Source: Gamarada debralockiae (lineage: Eukaryota > Ascomycota > Leotiomycetes > Helotiales > Hyphodiscaceae). From it: a stretch of DNA of 18,967 bases. Under the pieces are notes generated by a model that made no database searches, was not told where the DNA came from, and saw only the letters and a list, made by a program, of their open reading frames with translations. A program made the translations under genes and the position numbers. Numbering within the stretch: the stretch's first letter is position 1; each line of letters opens with the position of its first letter. Below are positions 17,435-18,967 of this stretch, piece by piece. Location: assembly GCA_002803225.1 (NCBI GenBank), contig NXFV01000030.1, forward strand, positions 1 to 18,967. Reading direction: 5' to 3'.

Positions 17435-18229
17435 TTAGTCGCGTAGAGAGCCTCTGCCTCGATCGCGTGGTATACTGATGTGTACATTGCGATACCACGT
17501 ATGATAGATTCGAAGCAGTAGCCTAAAGTCGTAGACAGTACCTTCAGACTGCTTGACGACGATCGTCTCTGCGAATGTAGGTAAAACTGATCGAAGAGTT
17601 CGTAAGAACGTCTTGACTGGCCAGGTCCTTAGAACAATCGGTAGAGCTAGTTCAAGGCATTCATCATAGGTTATTTCCCACTTTTGAAGCCATGTATCAC
17701 CATCGCTAACCTTATTCGACCTGGCAAGGCCATCCCATGCTTCAGTTAGCTCAGCTTCCCTGGCTTCGTCTGTCTGTTTGAATCGATCTTGGAGCTTAAC
17801 CATCACCTCGTAAGCACTAGTGCCTCTAGTGTACGTATGGTGCTCCTGGGCGACAGTGTGTTGTACCTAGACTCGAATTTTGGGGAAACCCTCCATCTGC
17901 TTGCGCCAATAACGCTTGTCCTCCTCGTATTGAACAGTCTGGAGTCGATACATCTCCTGCTGGTTGGCAGTATGGTCTGAGTATACTGCAGGTCGCTGAG
18001 GGTAGTTGCCATCAGCGTCAGCTGGAGCATTAGGGACCCTGACTGTAGCGAGCAGATCAGTGACAAGTGGTCGTTTTGGCTCTTTCGGAAGTCCTGGGTC
18101 TTCGCCAGTGGGATCGATATACTTGCGTATATCTTATTAGTCAGCGAAGATGTCGATATTATCCTTCCAGGACCTCCAGTCTTTGTGGGACCGAAGTATT
18201 ACTAGCCCAGTGTTGTCAGATGACATCAT
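17435..18229 (-). pseudogene. Ty1/copia retrotransposon gag relic
   Basis: From an ATG at 18229 the frame runs 264 codons to 17435 with three internal stops: TAA TAA (18139-18134) and TAG (17869-17867). Gag-type motifs lie in that single frame: SHKDWRSWKDNI near the start, RKYIDPTG, QEMYRLQTVQYEED, AYEVMVKLQDRF, TWLQKWEITYDECLEL and ALPIVLRTWP. This is the pattern of fungal copia gag proteins (UBN2-like). No zinc knuckle, protease, integrase or reverse transcriptase follows toward 17000, so the element is truncated. It lies next to an LTR in the matching orientation. Confidence 0.8.
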
Positions 18230-18285
18230 GTGAGTGGCGTGTGACGTCGTAGGGTTGAGATATCCAGAAACGAATTCGGTAGGGA

Positions 18286-18299
18286 CGTTCCTATACCAA
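18286..18299 (-). other. Putative primer-binding site of the copia relic
   Basis: The minus strand reads TTGGTATAGGAACG directly after the inferred LTR end. Many copia elements have TTGGTATC... here. The site supports the LTR boundary but is diverged. Confidence 0.45.
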
Positions 18300-18680
18300 T
18301 CTAAGTAATACTATATAGTCAAGTTGACTAATTAGACCGTCGTTGTGTTGATAAATTCGAATGTTGGACTTAAAATGGTGAAATGGTGATGGACAAATCG
18401 AACATTGCGAAGAAAATCACGTGCACAGCGAAATTTTTCAAAAAGATATTAAAAGTAGGTTAAAAAGTCATTAAAAGTAGGTTAAAAAGTCGTCTCGATT
18501 CAGTTAGAGCGATCCCGGGCTCATAACCTGTCAATTGGAGCTGTCTTAGGGCGAATATAGTAGCGTTTTAAGGACTAGCTGTTATGTTAAGAGCTCAGAT
18601 AAAAGGGAGGGGAAGTGCTCTCTTAAGCTACAGAAAGAAGAAATTATAGGCTATGCCTTATTAGATCATTCCAGCTAACA
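18300..18680 (-). mobile_element. LTR of the copia relic
   Basis: On the minus strand the sequence starts TGTTAGCTGG (18680) and ends ...TATTACTTAGA next to the primer-binding-like site, giving about 380 bp. The canonical 3' CA is not kept. The first ~150 bp resemble bases 1-150 of the window. Its orientation agrees with the gag relic. A 22-bp unit (ATTAAAAGTAGGTTAAAAAG plus TC) is tandemly duplicated at 18448-18469 and 18470-18491. Confidence 0.6.
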
Positions 18681-18906
18681 GTGGCCATGATGAGATGGGT
18701 TGTCAAGGACGGGCCTTTATAAGCCTAATGGAATATCTTCAAAGTTGCGACAGAGAGAGCACACTAATCACAACACGACGAGAACAGTAGAAGGAAAACA
18801 GTCCAGACGCAATTACTAAATACGAGTTGTAGGCACTAATGAACTTCAAAGAGCTCAGTCAGGAGCACTCAATATATTGCATAACCGCAAGCAGCGGCAA
18901 GTCGCT

Positions 18907-18907
<1 letters not shown>
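18681..18907. other. Flanking DNA beyond the LTR; nothing recognised
   Basis: About 230 bp with no gene, repeat or RNA feature that I can support. Confidence 0.3.

Positions 18908-18967
<60 letters not shown>
18908..18967. repeat. Run of 60 C at the window end
   Basis: An uninterrupted homopolymer with no TTAGGG/CCCTAA units, so it is not the usual fungal telomere repeat. It is most simply a sequencing or assembly artefact at a contig edge. Confidence 0.9.

Noticed and set aside
17803..18066. Minus-strand 87-codon ORF
   Set aside because: It is a shadow of the gag frame, which carries the recognisable motifs.
18908..18967. Telomere
   Set aside because: There are no CCCTAA/TTAGGG units, only C.

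Overview
The window looks like an accessory, transposon-rich stretch of a filamentous ascomycete (Pezizomycotina) genome. The evidence is short 47-55 bp spliceosomal introns with GT(A/T)NGT...CAG/TAG borders, a fungal-type NLR (NACHT-ankyrin) gene, a tandem family of 2EXR/F-box-like genes, fungal TAM-type methyltransferase remnants, a kinase-like (APH-fold) gene and a decayed Ty1/copia gag. I cannot name the species. No tRNA, rRNA or CRISPR array is visible.

Layout. 1-363: an LTR remnant whose first ~150 bp resemble the LTR at the right end. 364-1149: AT-rich, no clear gene. 1150-4597 (minus): a three-exon NLR gene. It has an N-terminal helical domain, a NACHT with an intact Walker A but an altered Walker B, and about ten ankyrin repeats. 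One of these repeats is invaded by an in-frame 15-bp minisatellite, and the array is broken near 1571 by a 1-bp deletion. 4841-4996 and about 5229-5620: two MITE-like elements with terminal inverted repeats, the first lying about 240 bp upstream of the NLR start. 5620-6015 (plus): a small unrecognised ORF with a signal-peptide-like start.

6793-8052 and 8916-10169 (plus): two tandem intronless paralogues with a conserved Cys/His N-terminal module followed by a long coiled coil. The first has lost its C-terminal tail to a frameshift. 10329-11130: repeats and palindromes of probable mobile-element origin. 11260-12193 (plus): a two-exon kinase-like gene. 12195-12437 (minus): the C-terminus of a methyltransferase.

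13248-16004 (minus): three 2EXR family members, two intact and one a pseudogene. 16728-17337 (minus): a second methyltransferase that keeps both ends but has lost its SAM-binding core. 17435-18229 (minus): a copia gag with three in-frame stops, followed by a primer-binding-like site and an LTR (to 18680). 18908-18967: a run of 60 C, probably an assembly edge.

Several disruptions (Walker B, ankyrin stops, gag) are C-to-T or G-to-A changes in CpA/TpG context. This suggests repeat-induced point mutation (RIP) or a similar process acting on duplicated DNA. The genes do not form an operon or an evident pathway. What joins them is membership of expanding or decaying accessory families. The least explained part is the pair of Cys/His-coiled-coil genes.
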